A stretch of 64,000 nucleotides of DNA from Antedon mediterranea (Eukaryota > Echinodermata > Crinoidea > Comatulida > Antedonidae). The translations under genes and the position numbers were made by a program. The notes beneath the pieces were generated by a model. The model did no database searches, was not told the origin of the DNA, and worked only from the letters and a program-made list of their open reading frames with translations. Location: NCBI RefSeq assembly GCF_964355755.1, contig NC_092673.1, positions 17,491,001-17,555,000 on the forward strand, in the 5' to 3' direction. Positions within the stretch are counted from its first letter, which is position 1, and each line of letters begins with the position of its first letter. Below are positions 24,799 to 35,914 of this stretch, piece after piece.

Positions 24799-26067
24799 TT
24801 AAAACAGAGCCCATCTCATAAGTCTAACATTGGCACCCTTCATTGAGTCCATCCATCTCAATGCCTGGTGGTCAGTATGAACTTGAAATTCACAACCATA
24901 CAGATAATACTTAAGTTTATTGATAGCCCAAACAATAGAGAGGCACTCTTTTTCTGGCACAGAATATCTCTGCTCATGTACAGATAACTTTCTACTTAAG
25001 TACACAATGGGATAATCATTACCCTCACCATCTATTTGGCTCAGCACTGCACCTATGCCATAATTTGAGGCATCGGTTTGCAATATAAACATCTTATCAA
25101 AATTTGGGGCTTTTAATACATTATCATCAGTAAGTCGTTTCTTTAAAGTTACAAAGGCATTTTCACATTGTTCATTCCACTTAACGGTATTACTTTTACT
25201 CTTTAAAGTTAAATCAATCAATGGCTTAGCAATATCGGCATAGTTCTGTACAAATTTTCTGTAATAGCCAGTTAATCCGAGAAATGATCGGACTTGTTTC
25301 TTAGACAAAGGTCTGGGGAACTTTTCCACAGCCTCAACCTTATCAATCATGGGTCTAATTTCTCCATTACCAATCTTATGCCCCAGAAATTCTACCTGAG
25401 CATAGGCAATTTTACATTTCAAAGGCTTTGCTGTCAATCCAGCACTACTTAATCTTTCTAATACATCATTCAAATGAAAAATATGATCTTTCCAAGTTTG
25501 ACTATAAATACATATGTCATCTATATATGCCTTAGCATATCCCTCAGTACCTTGTAATACCTTATCCATTAATCTTTGGAAAGTACTAGAGCTATTTTGC
25601 ATACCAAATGGAAGTACATTGTAACAATACTGTCCAAATTGTGTAATAAATGCTGATTTGTCTTTGGTCTTAGGATCCAGAGGCACCTGGTAAAATCCTT
25701 TAGTTAGATCTAACGTAGTTATGTATATTGCGGATGATACCTCATCCAACATTTCGTCTATGCGAGGCATAACATAAGGGTCAAATTGTGTAGTCTTATT
25801 TAGTGATCTAAAATCTGTCACCATTCTAATTTGATTCTGGCCTTTCTTCAGGGCAATAATAGGTGCAGCATAGGCACTAACAGTAGGTTCTATTATACCC
25901 ATAGCCAACATACTATCTAATTCTTCTTTCAATTTACCCTTTAATGCTTGGGGCGTTCTATATGCCCTATGCCTTATAGGCATTTCACCATTAGTCTTAA
26001 TTTCATGTGTCACTAAGTGAGTTCTACCTGGTACATCCGAGAATACATTCTGTTGGTACTTTAACAA
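24799..26067 (-). pseudogene. reverse transcriptase/RNase H part of a Gmr1-like pol, broken
   Basis: The minus strand encodes 422 residues nearly identical to the C-terminal third of the + strand pol: RT with a YIDD box and FLGHKIGNG, then RNase H with QTDASNYGIG and HTDHQALRW. It ends early because TTA has become TAA just after RWALF. Gag, protease and integrase are missing. It shows at least one substitution against its neighbour (FVTLKKR against FVSLKKR). A dead fragment. Confidence 0.9.
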
Positions 26068-26083
26068 TTCTGTTAATTGTTTA

Positions 26084-26379
26084 GTTATCCTCCTCTGAAG
26101 CCTAAAATTTGCATGTCCAGTATAAAAGTGGAATGTAATAGATATTAGAGAAGAAGAGAGAATAAGATCAGAGTAGATAAACGGAAAGATGATAAAGAGA
26201 ATATTAAGGCTTGACTGGTAGTGGTAGAAAGATGTATTAATCGAATTTCAAGGAATAAATGTTCTAGTTGAGTTAAATATACTTTTTGTATGAGTTATCA
26301 TTCAGTGACAGCTGTGTACGTCGCGTGGGAATATATACGCCTGAGAAAGCTCGGAACCAACTAAAATAAATTCACTACA
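26084..26379 (+). repeat. 5' LTR, truncated at its left end
   Basis: Matches 33010-33305 of the 3' LTR and ends CACTACA. The first 105 or so bases are gone at the junction with the inverted neighbour. A TATAAAAG box remains at 26121-26128, so transcription could still start. Confidence 0.9.
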
Positions 26380-26393
26380 TGGTGGCAGCGGTG
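26380..26393 (+). promoter_or_regulatory. primer-binding site matching tRNA-Leu
   Basis: TGGTGGCAGCGGTG follows the LTR directly and is complementary to CACCGCTGCCACCA, the 3' end of a metazoan tRNA-Leu as I recall it. Minus-strand DNA synthesis would start here. Confidence 0.7.
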
Positions 26394-26899
26394 AAAATTT
26401 TTTTTACATGATTTAAGTATCAAGAAGAAGAAGAAGAAGAAGTGACAGTGCCTACTCTACGGGCCTGTTAAATCAGTAACCAAAAAGTTAAATGGTTACG
26501 AAGATCTGGATTCCTGACAGTTTTTATACCGTGCGTTGTTTGGATATTACAACGAAGAAGAAGTACTGTTGAGCTCAAGACTGCTGGATATTCATCGGAG
26601 ATACTGTATATATTCACCGAGGTCTGAAAGAAGAAGACTGAAGTAACAGAAGGAAGCCCAGTAAATTTTGAGAAGATTTGCAAAGCTGACTTTGTAAACT
26701 AATTTTTATTTCGAAAGTGAATTTTTGTACGGAGCGAACTTGGAACGTTGTTTGTGACTTTGAAGTAAATTAATGTCTTATATTGTATTGCATTTAAGAA
26801 TTTATGTGGATTTCATATTAATCAAGGTAATACAAATACTTTTATAACATATTTTGTATACATAAATTTACATATTTCATTAGTAAAATTGTTATTAGC

Positions 26900-27863
26900 A
26901 TGACAACTTTAAGATCGGGTAAAAATATAGATAAGACTATGTCAGAAAAAGATACTAGGGAAGAGATGGTTGACCAAGAAGAGGTTGACCAAGTCAATGA
27001 AATGTATGATAACATGGCTAGGGATATTGATTTGCCCGAAATACCCGGCGGTATGCCTAAAGATATGATGCTCGAATATTTTCGAATGAAGTTCGAGGCC
27101 GAGGCCGAAAACAAAAAGTTAGAATTACAATACCAACAAGACCAATTAAGATTAAAAGCAGATATAGAGCAAAAGAAAATAGATATAGAGCAAAGAAAAA
27201 TTGAATCACAAGAAAGAGTGAAAATGATGGAATTAGAAAATAGGTCTAGCTACAGTAATGCTAGGAATATAGTAGATGAAATGAAGGTAAAGGTTCCTAC
27301 TTTGAAGGAATCAGATGATATTGATATATATTTTAGAACATTTGAACACTTGGCAGAAGCCACAGGTTGGGATAAGAATACGTGGTCCGCTAGGTTAGCA
27401 CCTGAACTGTCTGGTAAAGCTAGGACAGCATATGCATCCTTAACCGTAAAAGAATGTGTAGATTATGATACCTTAAAGAAGGCAATCTTAGAAAAGTATG
27501 ATGTGTCCGCAGAGACCTACAGATTTAAATTTAGAAATTCGAACAGAGTTAAAGATATGTCCATCAGGGAATGGCTGAATGAGCTCTCCCATTATTTAAA
27601 ATGTTGGATGAAATGTGCTAATGTAAAAGAAGATGATGCTGCAGGCATTATTGAAATGATTATAATGGAACAGGCACTTGATAAAATGCCTGAAGATCTG
27701 AGGCTTTATCTTAGAGATAAACAAGTAAATAAGAGCTATGATATGGCTGTGATAGCCGATGATTATATAGCTAATAGAGGTGGCCGTGGCTATTGGAATG
27801 CCGTAAATTCTGAAAATAAGCCTACGTATTATAAGGGCCAAGAAAATAGTAAACCTAAGAATA
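26900..27863 (+). CDS. Gag of the Gmr1-like element (interrupted)
   Basis: Encodes the structural capsid protein. The first 60 residues are acidic, residues about 65-120 form a charged coiled coil (ELQYQQDQLRLKADIEQKK), and residues about 130-300 are a capsid region. Its C-terminal part, with MPEDLRLYLRDKQ and AVIADDYI, resembles the SCAN domain; the family link between SCAN and Gmr1-like gag is established knowledge. The native reading runs into the LINE insertion after 27863, which adds about 23 unrelated residues before a stop at about 27934. The zinc knuckle that belongs to this protein lies beyond the insertion at about 29254. Start chosen at the first ATG of the frame, about 500 bases after the primer-binding site. 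Confidence 0.85.
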
Positions 27864-29131
27864 GTTTTTTATTTTATTTTATTTATTCGGTATATAAAAA
27901 TATATTACAAAACGACAGTCAAGGACTGAAATGAAATGTATTACAAATGACTAAAAATTAGTTAAAATTGCTATAAAAATAGAAACATCTTAATAAAATT
28001 AGATATCGTACCATACAATTAAAAACATACATGAATAAAAAACCTTAAAACATTCACTTATTACATATCTAAAAAAGAGCTAGTGGTGCCTATTAATTAT
28101 ATCCACCATGGTGGGCACTGGAGACGACCTAAGTCTGCTGGTTTTACAATGAGGTACTTCTAGAAAGCGGTTGACTCTGAGAGACCGAGCTGGCTTATGA
28201 AGAGGGGGAAGTATTTCTCTAAACAGCTCGGATTTTAATAAGCCTTCCCCGAAAGACAACACAAGTTTGTTTCTTCTCTCTACAAGAGTAGGTAAACCAG
28301 TAACAGACAATGCATGATCATAGCACAAATAGTTGTTACCTAGCATGATACGCAATGCTCTCTTTTGTACCTTTTCAATAGACTTGGACATGTCCTTAGT
28401 GATAGCGCCATGCCAAACAGGGGCAGCATATTCTAAAATAGGTCTTATATACGCCATATAAACAGTCAACAGATCATTAATTAAGATTCCTGCTTTCTTC
28501 AAAATGCACAAGGAAAATAAACGTCTAGAAGCTCTAGACACAATATTATTAGTGTTAAGTTCCCATTTCAGGTCATTTTGAATGATTACACCAAGAAGCG
28601 TCATGTGATCAACTACTTGTAAAATGGAACCACTCAGACTAAAAGAAGGCGATATAATATCATCCGACTTATCCTTAAGAAAATTGACAACCAAGATATG
28701 GCATTTGGAGGGTTTGGGTATCATATTATTGGATGAACACCAAACACTCAGATCATCTAACAGGGATTGCATGGAAGGCAAATCACCTTTGCGAACGACC
28801 TCCCCAAGGGTGAGGTCATCCACATATTTCCATCGTCTGCAGCAATCAACACAAGCATCGTTAATAAGTACTAGGAAAAGTACAGGGCCAAGCAATGTCC
28901 CCTGTGGGACACCACAAGTCAGTGACTTTGAAGATGACAAAATCCCAGCAAACTTGGTGTTGAGAGAACGGGAAGTGAGAAAGCTGCAGACGATGGGAAT
29001 TATGGACGACCTCACACCCAGTTCAATCAACTTAATAATAATAACATTATGATCAACACGATCAAAAGCTTTAGTAAAGTCAGTGGCACATAGGTTAACA
29101 TAACATTTACCCTTCTCAACATCTTTGACTC
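27864..29131 (-). mobile_element. 5'-truncated CR1/jockey-type LINE inserted in the retrotransposon
   Basis: Flanked by AGAATA on both sides (27858-27863 and 29132-29137), a 6-base target duplication. The minus strand is open from the right edge to 28080 and encodes the middle and end of a reverse transcriptase: FTKAFDRVDH, GVPQGTLLGPVLF, YVDD, then GVIIQNDLKW and the YIRPILEYAAPVWH block typical of CR1/jockey-group LINEs. The 3' untranslated part (27864-28079) ends in a TAAAA-type repeat on the minus strand. 5' truncation and target duplication are normal for target-primed insertion. Confidence 0.9.
28080..29131 (-). pseudogene. LINE reverse transcriptase fragment
   Basis: Open frame of about 350 codons without its own start, cut at the RT palm by 5' truncation. 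The first methionine of the frame is at 29030. The fingers region and the endonuclease are missing, so it cannot move on its own. Palm motif YVDD (for YADD) is intact. C-terminal domain motifs are typical of CR1/jockey-group elements. Confidence 0.85.
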
Positions 29132-32100
29132 AGAATAACCCTGGAGCTAGGCAGCAAGGATACAATAGGTATCGCGGAAGGGGAGGCAAATTCCATAACT
29201 ATGGTAGAAATTTCCAACAGAGAGAACCTTCAAATGAATGGATTAATGGCCTATGCTTCAATTGTAAGGAGAAGGGACATAAAATAGGGGATTGTCCTAA
29301 GATGGTAGCAAAAGGAAAGACTAGTGACACTAAGAAGGGCCCGAATGTGAAAGATGGCTTAAGATGTGAAGAAATAAAATCAGATAGACCCCAAGTAGTT
29401 ATGGATAGTGTAGAAAATAAAATGGAGAAGTGTATAATACCAGGAAAATTAGAAGGACAGGATATAACTATGCTTAGAGATTCGGGATGTACCCAGTCAG
29501 CTGTTAAGGAAAGTCTAGTGCCTAACAAATGTTACTTGCCAGGAAAATGGGTTACGTTAAGAGGTATAGGAGGCGATATTACCGTCCCCTTAGCTGAGGT
29601 AGCTATAGAAAGTAAGATAGTGACAGGAAAAGTAATTGTAGCCGTAATCGAAGGATTACAGAGGGACATGTTATTGGGTCATGATTTGGACCAGAATTGT
29701 GGGGAAACAATGGCTAAAGAAATGTTCGTCCTAACTAGGGAGCAAGCCAGAATAGAAAATGATGTTAGAATACAAGACGAAATGATATTGTTAGGGAAAG
29801 ATAGTAACTTTAAGCCGATAGAAGAGCCGCCTAAAGAAACTAATGTACAATTGTTGAAAACAGTAGTAAATGACAACAAAGTAAATAAAACTAAGTGTTT
29901 AGATGATATGAATGGAACAGAAATGAATAATTTGTTTGACGAAAATGAGGATAAAGCTAAAGATAAAACAGTCAAACATAAAACTTATGAACAACAGCAC
30001 AAGCTGAACCTAACTAAACAAGAACTGATCAAATTGCAAACTAAGGATGACTCACTCAAAGGAGTGTTTGACAGGGTAGTCCCTATAGAAGAAATAGGTC
30101 AGCATAGGGTATGTTTCTTTATGAGACAAGGTATATTGATGAGAAATTGGAGTAGTATTAAAGATAAGAATAACCAAGTGGAACAGATTGTATTACCCAC
30201 TCAGTGTAGACAGGGTGTATTACACTTAGGTCATAATGTGCCATTTGCAGGTCACATGGGTGTTGAGAAAACTAAAAGTAGGATCCTGAACCAATTCTAT
30301 TGGCCAGGTATATTTAAAGATGTGGTAGTCTATTGTAAAGTCTGTAAGGAATGCCAAAAGGTAGATAAGGGTAAAAGTAAAAGGAAACATACTTTGATAC
30401 CATTACCGATTATAAGTACACCATTTAAACGTATAGCGATAGATATTGTTGGACCCTTATCTAGAACAAGCAGTAATAACAAATATATGCTTACTATAAT
30501 TGACTATGCTACGAGATATCCGGATGCTATCCCGTTACCCAATGTTAGAGCTGAAACAGTAGCCAGGGCTCTAATAGAAGTCTTTACTAGAGTAGGATTA
30601 CCCGAAGAGATTGTACATGATCAAGGAACTAATTTCATGTCTTCAATTATGCAATCTATATGTAGTATGTTGGGGATTATTCAATTAAAGACTACAGTGT
30701 ACCACCCCCAAAGCAATGGGCTTGTTGAAAGATTTCACGGTACATTGAAAAATATGATAAGGACACTTACAGTTAAGCAAAGAAAAAATTGGGATAACTA
30801 CATACCCCCCTTTCTGTTTGCATACAGAGAAGTTCCTAGTAAAGCGACGGGCCATTCACCTTTTAAATTGCTTTATGGTAGAGAGGTGAGGGGACCTTTG
30901 AGTTTACTCAAAAGTAATTGGGTAGAAGATGAAGAAACATCTACTGATGTTATCAAATACATGTTAGACATAAGAGAAAAAATGGAGGAATTAATGAAAG
31001 ATGCTAATGTAAACAAACTTGAACAACAAGAAATTATGTCCCACAATTATAACAAGAATGCTATTGATAGAGAATTTGTAGAAGGGGACAAAGTGTTGAT
31101 ATTCATTCCAGTAGGAAATAGTAAGTTAGACAGTAAATGGCAAGGCCCCTTCACTGTTACAAAAAAGGTCAATGATGTAAATTATGAAATATACATAGGA
31201 GGTAGAAGAAAAGAAAAACAAATTCTACATGTTAATATGTTAAAGAGATGGTATGATAAAGTAGAAATAAGTAAAGATGGTTATTATGTAGTAACAAATG
31301 TTCAGTCGATAGAAGAAGTAGACTTAAATGAAACAGTCCATGACAATGAGTTAGATAGTGAAATAGACATAGGATTGTCTTATCATCAATCACAAACATG
31401 GAGAGATGTTAACGTTAGTAGTAATTTAAATGATACACAAACTAAACAATTAACAGAATTGTTAAAGTACCAACAGAATGTATTCTCGGATGTACCAGGT
31501 AGAACTCACTTAGTGACACATGAAATTAAGACTAATGGTGAAATGCCTATAAGGCATAGGGCATATAGAACGCCCCAAGCATTAAAGGGTAAATTGAAAG
31601 AAGAATTAGATAGTATGTTGGCTATGGGTATAATAGAACCTACAGTTAGTGCCTATGCTGCACCTATTATTGCCCTGAAGAAAGGCCAGAATCAAATTAG
31701 AATGGTGACAGATTTTAGATCACTAAATAAGACTACACAATTTGACCCTTATGTTATGCCTCGCATAGACGAAATGTTGGATGAGGTATCATCCGCAATA
31801 TACATAACTACGTTAGATCTAACTAAAGGATTTTACCAGGTGCCTCTGGATCCTAAGACCAAAGACAAATCAGCATTTATTACACAATTTGGACAGTATT
31901 GTTACAATGTACTTCCATTTGGTATGCAAAATAGCTCTAGTACTTTCCAAAGATTAATGGATAAAGTATTACAAGGTACTGAGGGATATGCTAAGGCATA
32001 TATAGATGACATATGTATTTATAGTCAAACTTGGAAAGATCATATTTTTCATTTGAATGATGTATTAGAAAGATTAAGTAGTGCTGGATTGACAGCAAAG

Positions 32101-32802
32101 CCTTTGAAATGTAAAATTGCCTATGCACAGGTAGAATTTCTGGGGCATAAGATTGGTAATGGAGAAATTAGACCCATGATTGATAAGGTTGAGGCTGTGG
32201 AAAAGTTCCCCAGACCTTTGTCTAAGAAACAAGTCCGATCATTTCTCGGATTAACTGGCTATTACAGAAAATTTGTACAGAACTATGCCGATATTGCTAA
32301 ACCATTGATTGATTTAACTTTAAAGAGTAAAAGTAATACCGTTAAGTGGAATGAACAATGTGAAAATGCCTTTGTATCTTTAAAGAAACGACTTACTGAT
32401 GATAATGTATTAAAAGCCCCAAATTTTGATAAGATGTTTATATTGCAAACCGATGCCTCAAATTATGGCATAGGTGCAGTGCTGAGCCAAATAGATGGTG
32501 AGGGTAATGATTATCCCATTGTGTACTTAAGTAGAAAGTTATCTGTACATGAGCAGAGATATTCTGTGCCAGAAAAAGAGTGCCTCTCTATTGTTTGGGC
32601 TATCAATAAACTTAAGTATTATCTGTATGGTTGTGAATTTCAAGTTCATACTGACCACCAGGCATTGAGATGGATGGACTCAATGAAGGGTGCCAATGTT
32701 AGACTTATGAGATGGGCTCTGTTTTTACAAGGATATAAATTTAAAGTTATTTACAAGAAAGGATCATTAAATGAAAATGCAGATGGACTAAGCCGTGCAT
32801 AA
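29132..32802 (+). CDS. Pol of the Gmr1-like element: zinc knuckle, PR, IN, RT, RH
   Basis: Over 1200 codons open. Residue numbers count from the first in-frame ATG (29125, in the LINE edge). A CCHC zinc knuckle (C44, C47, H52, C57) belongs to gag. The aspartic protease has DSG at 119-121. The integrase has an HHCC finger (HLGH...CKVCKEC), then the three acidic residues in AIDIVGP, VHDQGTNF and NGLVERFHG. RT has FRSLNK, LPFGMQ and YIDD. RNase H has QTDASNYG and TDHQALRW. Catalytic residues all look intact. The frame agrees with gag across the target duplication, so gag and pol were one polyprotein before the LINE came in. Integrase before RT is the diagnostic feature. Confidence 0.92.
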
Positions 32803-32893
32803 ATAAAATGATAGAGGTGTTATTAGTAGATAGTTTAAAGTAAAATGGTTTTAAATGTTAAATTTTTGGAAAGATTGACACAATCTTTTTCCC

Positions 32894-32904
32894 AAAAAGG
32901 GGAA
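32894..32904 (+). promoter_or_regulatory. polypurine tract
   Basis: AAAAAGGGGAA directly before the 3' LTR; plus-strand DNA synthesis would be primed here. The reverse copy is visible at about 24622-24630 beside the inverted LTR, with CAGGGG in place of AAGGGG. Confidence 0.8.
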
Positions 32905-33305
32905 TGTCATATTAAATGTTGTGATTCTCTGTGTTTAGAGAAGGATGCTTTAGACCAGGTCCGCCTTATTATTAGCCAATCAAAATCGTATAATTTTTGG
33001 AGGGAAAATGTTATCCTCCTCTGAAGCCTAAAATTTGCATGTCCAGTATAAAAGTGGAATGTAATAGATATTAGAGAAGAAGAGAGAATAAGATCAGAGT
33101 AGATAAACGGAAAGATGATAAAGAGAATATTAAGGCTTGACTGGTAGTGGTAGAAAGATGTATTAATCGAATTTCAAGGAATAAATGTTCTAGTTGAGTT
33201 AAATATACTTTTTGTATGAGTTATCATTCAGTGACAGCTGTGTACGTCGCGTGGAAATATATACGCCTGAGAAAGCTCGGAACCAACTAAAATAAATTCA
33301 CTACA
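32905..33305 (+). repeat. intact 3' LTR, 401 bases
   Basis: Starts TGTCATATTA and ends CACTACA (TG...CA). A TATAAAAG box lies at 33047-33054. The flanking host sequence (GTGAA) does not repeat at the left side of the complex (ATAAT), so no target duplication spans 24169-33305. Confidence 0.9.
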
Positions 33306-33436
33306 GTGAATTATTGAAAGAGCGTAAAGTTGACAATGAAAAGAATTTTGAGTTCCTTGTAGCACTGATGATTCAATTAGGTTTCATTTGTGAGAGGAAG
33401 ACAACCAGCAGCCAAGATAGGGCAAGTATATTTACA
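33306..33436 (+). pseudogene. truncated exon 11 of the hybrid Roco gene
   Basis: Matches gene A from 18555 to the end of exon 11, with the same reading frame and the same GCAAGT/GTAGGT donor region. Its left end is cut by the LTR. Exons 6-10, equal to gene A 16148-18554, are absent. Confidence 0.85.
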
Positions 33437-34588
33437 GTAGGTTTTGTCCAGTTATCTTTTCTAACAAGTTTTGTTCATGCATGCAAGCTTATTTGGCTAA
33501 GCTAAAATTTTATATAAAATTTCAAATTATTTGTAGGGTTATGACATATTTTGATTAAACTTCTAGTCCAGTCAATCTAGCAAATATAAGGGGGTGACCC
33601 ACCACTAATTGCAAAAGAATTTATTTCACTGCAGTGCATTTCAGCATGGCTCCCTAATCAACATACTAAAAGTCCCCAAAAATCTAAGCACGGGAAATTT
33701 GCTAATTTGCATAATATGCAAATTAGCTTCCGCCATTAGAAAAAAATCAAAATATTGCCATAACTTTGGATTGGACTGTCCAATTGAAACAAATTAAGTG
33801 TTCAAAGGTATGTTGTCATGGTCAGTGAACAAGATAAACATACTTTTAAATTAATTATTTGATTCTAATTTGCATAATATGCAAATTAGTTATTGAAATT
33901 GTGTAAAACAGATCAGAATTATGCTAAAACTTTAGTTTGGATGGTCTGATTTAAACAATTAAATGTTCAGAAGTATTAATGACCAATTACCATGATAGCC
34001 ATACTTTTATTTCAATTCAGTATAATGCATATAATTTACATAATATGCAAATTAGCTCATAAATAGAAGTACCTTTATTCTGGGTATAAACATTAGACTG
34101 GAAGCACCTAACTAAATAAGCAAGTACCGGTAAGGTTTTGGCAGAAAATATAAATGAACTAGAAGTCATATATCAGAAAGTCAGCAAAAGTATTCATAAT
34201 ATATAAACAAGACAGTCATACCCTTAATCAAATTACAGTTTATGAATATTTACAAAATATGCAAATTACCAATAGACTGGATACACAAATACACAACAAA
34301 CAAGTGGGGTTTTCCTGAATACATGAACCATATAAAAAAGTCATCACATCTATGTGTGAATATTGTACATCATGAATTTCAGGTTTTACCATACACTGCA
34401 TCCAGATTGTTAGGAATCAGTTATATAAATCATTTTGGAACATTTCATAGAATGATGGGACTCATTGCCACTTTTACACCAGAAAAATGTCTACATAAAC
34501 CTGTACCTAGAATGTCAGTTACAACATCATCAAAGTAGGCAGGATTAACATCAACACTTTCAAATCCCAGCACACAGGACTTCAATCA

Positions 34589-35914
34589 ATGGAAGTGTAT
34601 GATTCAACGTATCATGTTGATCTTCTGTGGGACGTGGTATTTGCTCTTCGCCCCAAAATGCCTGGGTGGTCAGGTCTAATGCAGGCCGTAAATCATGGTA
34701 ATTATCCTGGAAAATCATTGATGCGATTCCTGCTCATGATAGATTTAAATCCATCTGACATGTCATGTATCTTCTCCACACTCTCGTATGTTTGTGAACA
34801 AGCTAAGGCATACAATGTCACACTCGTTATTACATTTGATCAACCACTTTGGTGGAAAGCCATGATGATCATCGAATCAGAGCCAGATTGCAGTTATCTG
34901 AAGTCTATTGTCCTGAGACTAGAGGGCTTACATATGGAAATGAGCTTCTTGGGCTGCATTGGTTATATTATGGCAGGAAGTGGTCTACAAGTGATCCTTG
35001 AAGTAGCATATGCAGGAAATGCCGTCAAGCATATGCTGAGTGGAAAAGCAATCTCCAGAGCAGTCCGAGGACATCTCTTGGTTGATGCTGCCTTACATAC
35101 CATATTACTAGCTAATGCATATAATCTTCCTATATCCCCTTTTCAACCTGATCAACTACAACACAATCGAGACACGGAAACAACCTGTGAGAACGATCAA
35201 ACAACAGAACATTCAGAAGAAATGGAAATAGAAGTTGATGCTGACATTATTCCAAACACACGGCCAGATCAAGATTTGCTCGAAGCCAGTAAGATTTTGG
35301 ATAATCTAATAAATGATCCCGACGCTCATATTGACCTTTCCTCTTCAGATGTCCTTACAAGAATTACTCATAGATTGAAAGACGAGCGGAACTTACTTAG
35401 TGATAAAAGGACTGCCCAACTCTGGTTGCAATATTTGGACATGGTTGCTGTTTTTAAAAAATTCATAAAAGCTGAACGTGGGAATTGGACTTTACATCTT
35501 TCAGCAGTAAAGGATATGTTACCTTTTTCTGCTGCGGCTGGGCATAACCTGTACACAAAATCTGCGTATCTGTACTTGCAAAAAATGTACCAACTCGAAA
35601 AGACTCACCCCAATGTCTACACCAACTTCATAAATGGTTTTCATGTGATTAGAAGAAGTGATCGGTACTGGGCAGGACTATCTACCGATCTTATTATTGA
35701 GCAAGTCCTAATGAGAAGTGTCAAAACAAGTGGTGGGTTAACGAGAGGTAGAGGCATGACAGAAGTTCATCGGTTGACCTGGGTACTGGGAATGCCTTCT
35801 TGTGCCGAGGTAAACTTTGCAATGCAAGAGCTCACCAGTGTTAACTACAACACTAGGGAGCAACACAAAGACACATCACAATCTCGTCAAAAAAGAGACA
35901 CAGAAGATACTTAA
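34589..35914 (+). pseudogene. transposon protein, N-terminal and central part (frameshifted)
   Basis: Encodes 441 residues. Motifs such as MIDLNPSDMSCIFSTL, TFDQPLWWKA, MLSGKAISRAVRGH, AAGHNLYTKSAYLYLQ and RRSDRYWAGLSTDLIIEQ are those of a transposon-borne protein common in cnidarians, molluscs and echinoderms, seen from memory. An acidic linker lies at about 200-260. The frame breaks at about 35912 in an A-rich run and continues in another frame, so this copy no longer makes a full protein. A short frame before it (34242-34538) may be a decayed upstream part. Its biochemical role is unknown to me. Confidence 0.7.

Larger units (their letters stand above)
24169..26086 (-). mobile_element. 3' part of a Gmr1-like LTR retrotransposon, minus orientation
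   Basis: From left to right: an LTR in reverse (24169-24621), then the end of pol in reverse, to a junction at 26084-26086. The junction shares GTT between pol and the truncated LTR that follows. It is nearly identical to the + strand element next to it. Head-to-head arrangement, a truncated partner LTR and missing host exons fit two separate insertions fused by a deletion. Confidence 0.85.
26084..33305 (+). mobile_element. Gmr1-like Ty3/gypsy LTR retrotransposon, near complete
   Basis: Order: 5' LTR lacking about its first 105 bases, primer-binding site, gag, zinc knuckle, protease, integrase, reverse transcriptase, RNase H, polypurine tract, intact 3' LTR. Integrase lies before RT, the order that defines the Gmr1 lineage within Ty3/gypsy. 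One difference was seen by eye between the two LTRs over about 296 shared bases, so insertion is recent. A 1268-base LINE fragment interrupts the frame at the gag/pol join. No env-like frame is seen. Confidence 0.9.

Noticed and set aside
28624-29052. Plus-strand open frame inside the LINE
   Set aside because: Antisense shadow of the reverse transcriptase.
24169-33305. Self-integration (autointegration) of a single retrotransposon
   Set aside because: It would not explain the loss of host exons 6-10 or the missing target duplication as simply as two insertions plus a deletion.
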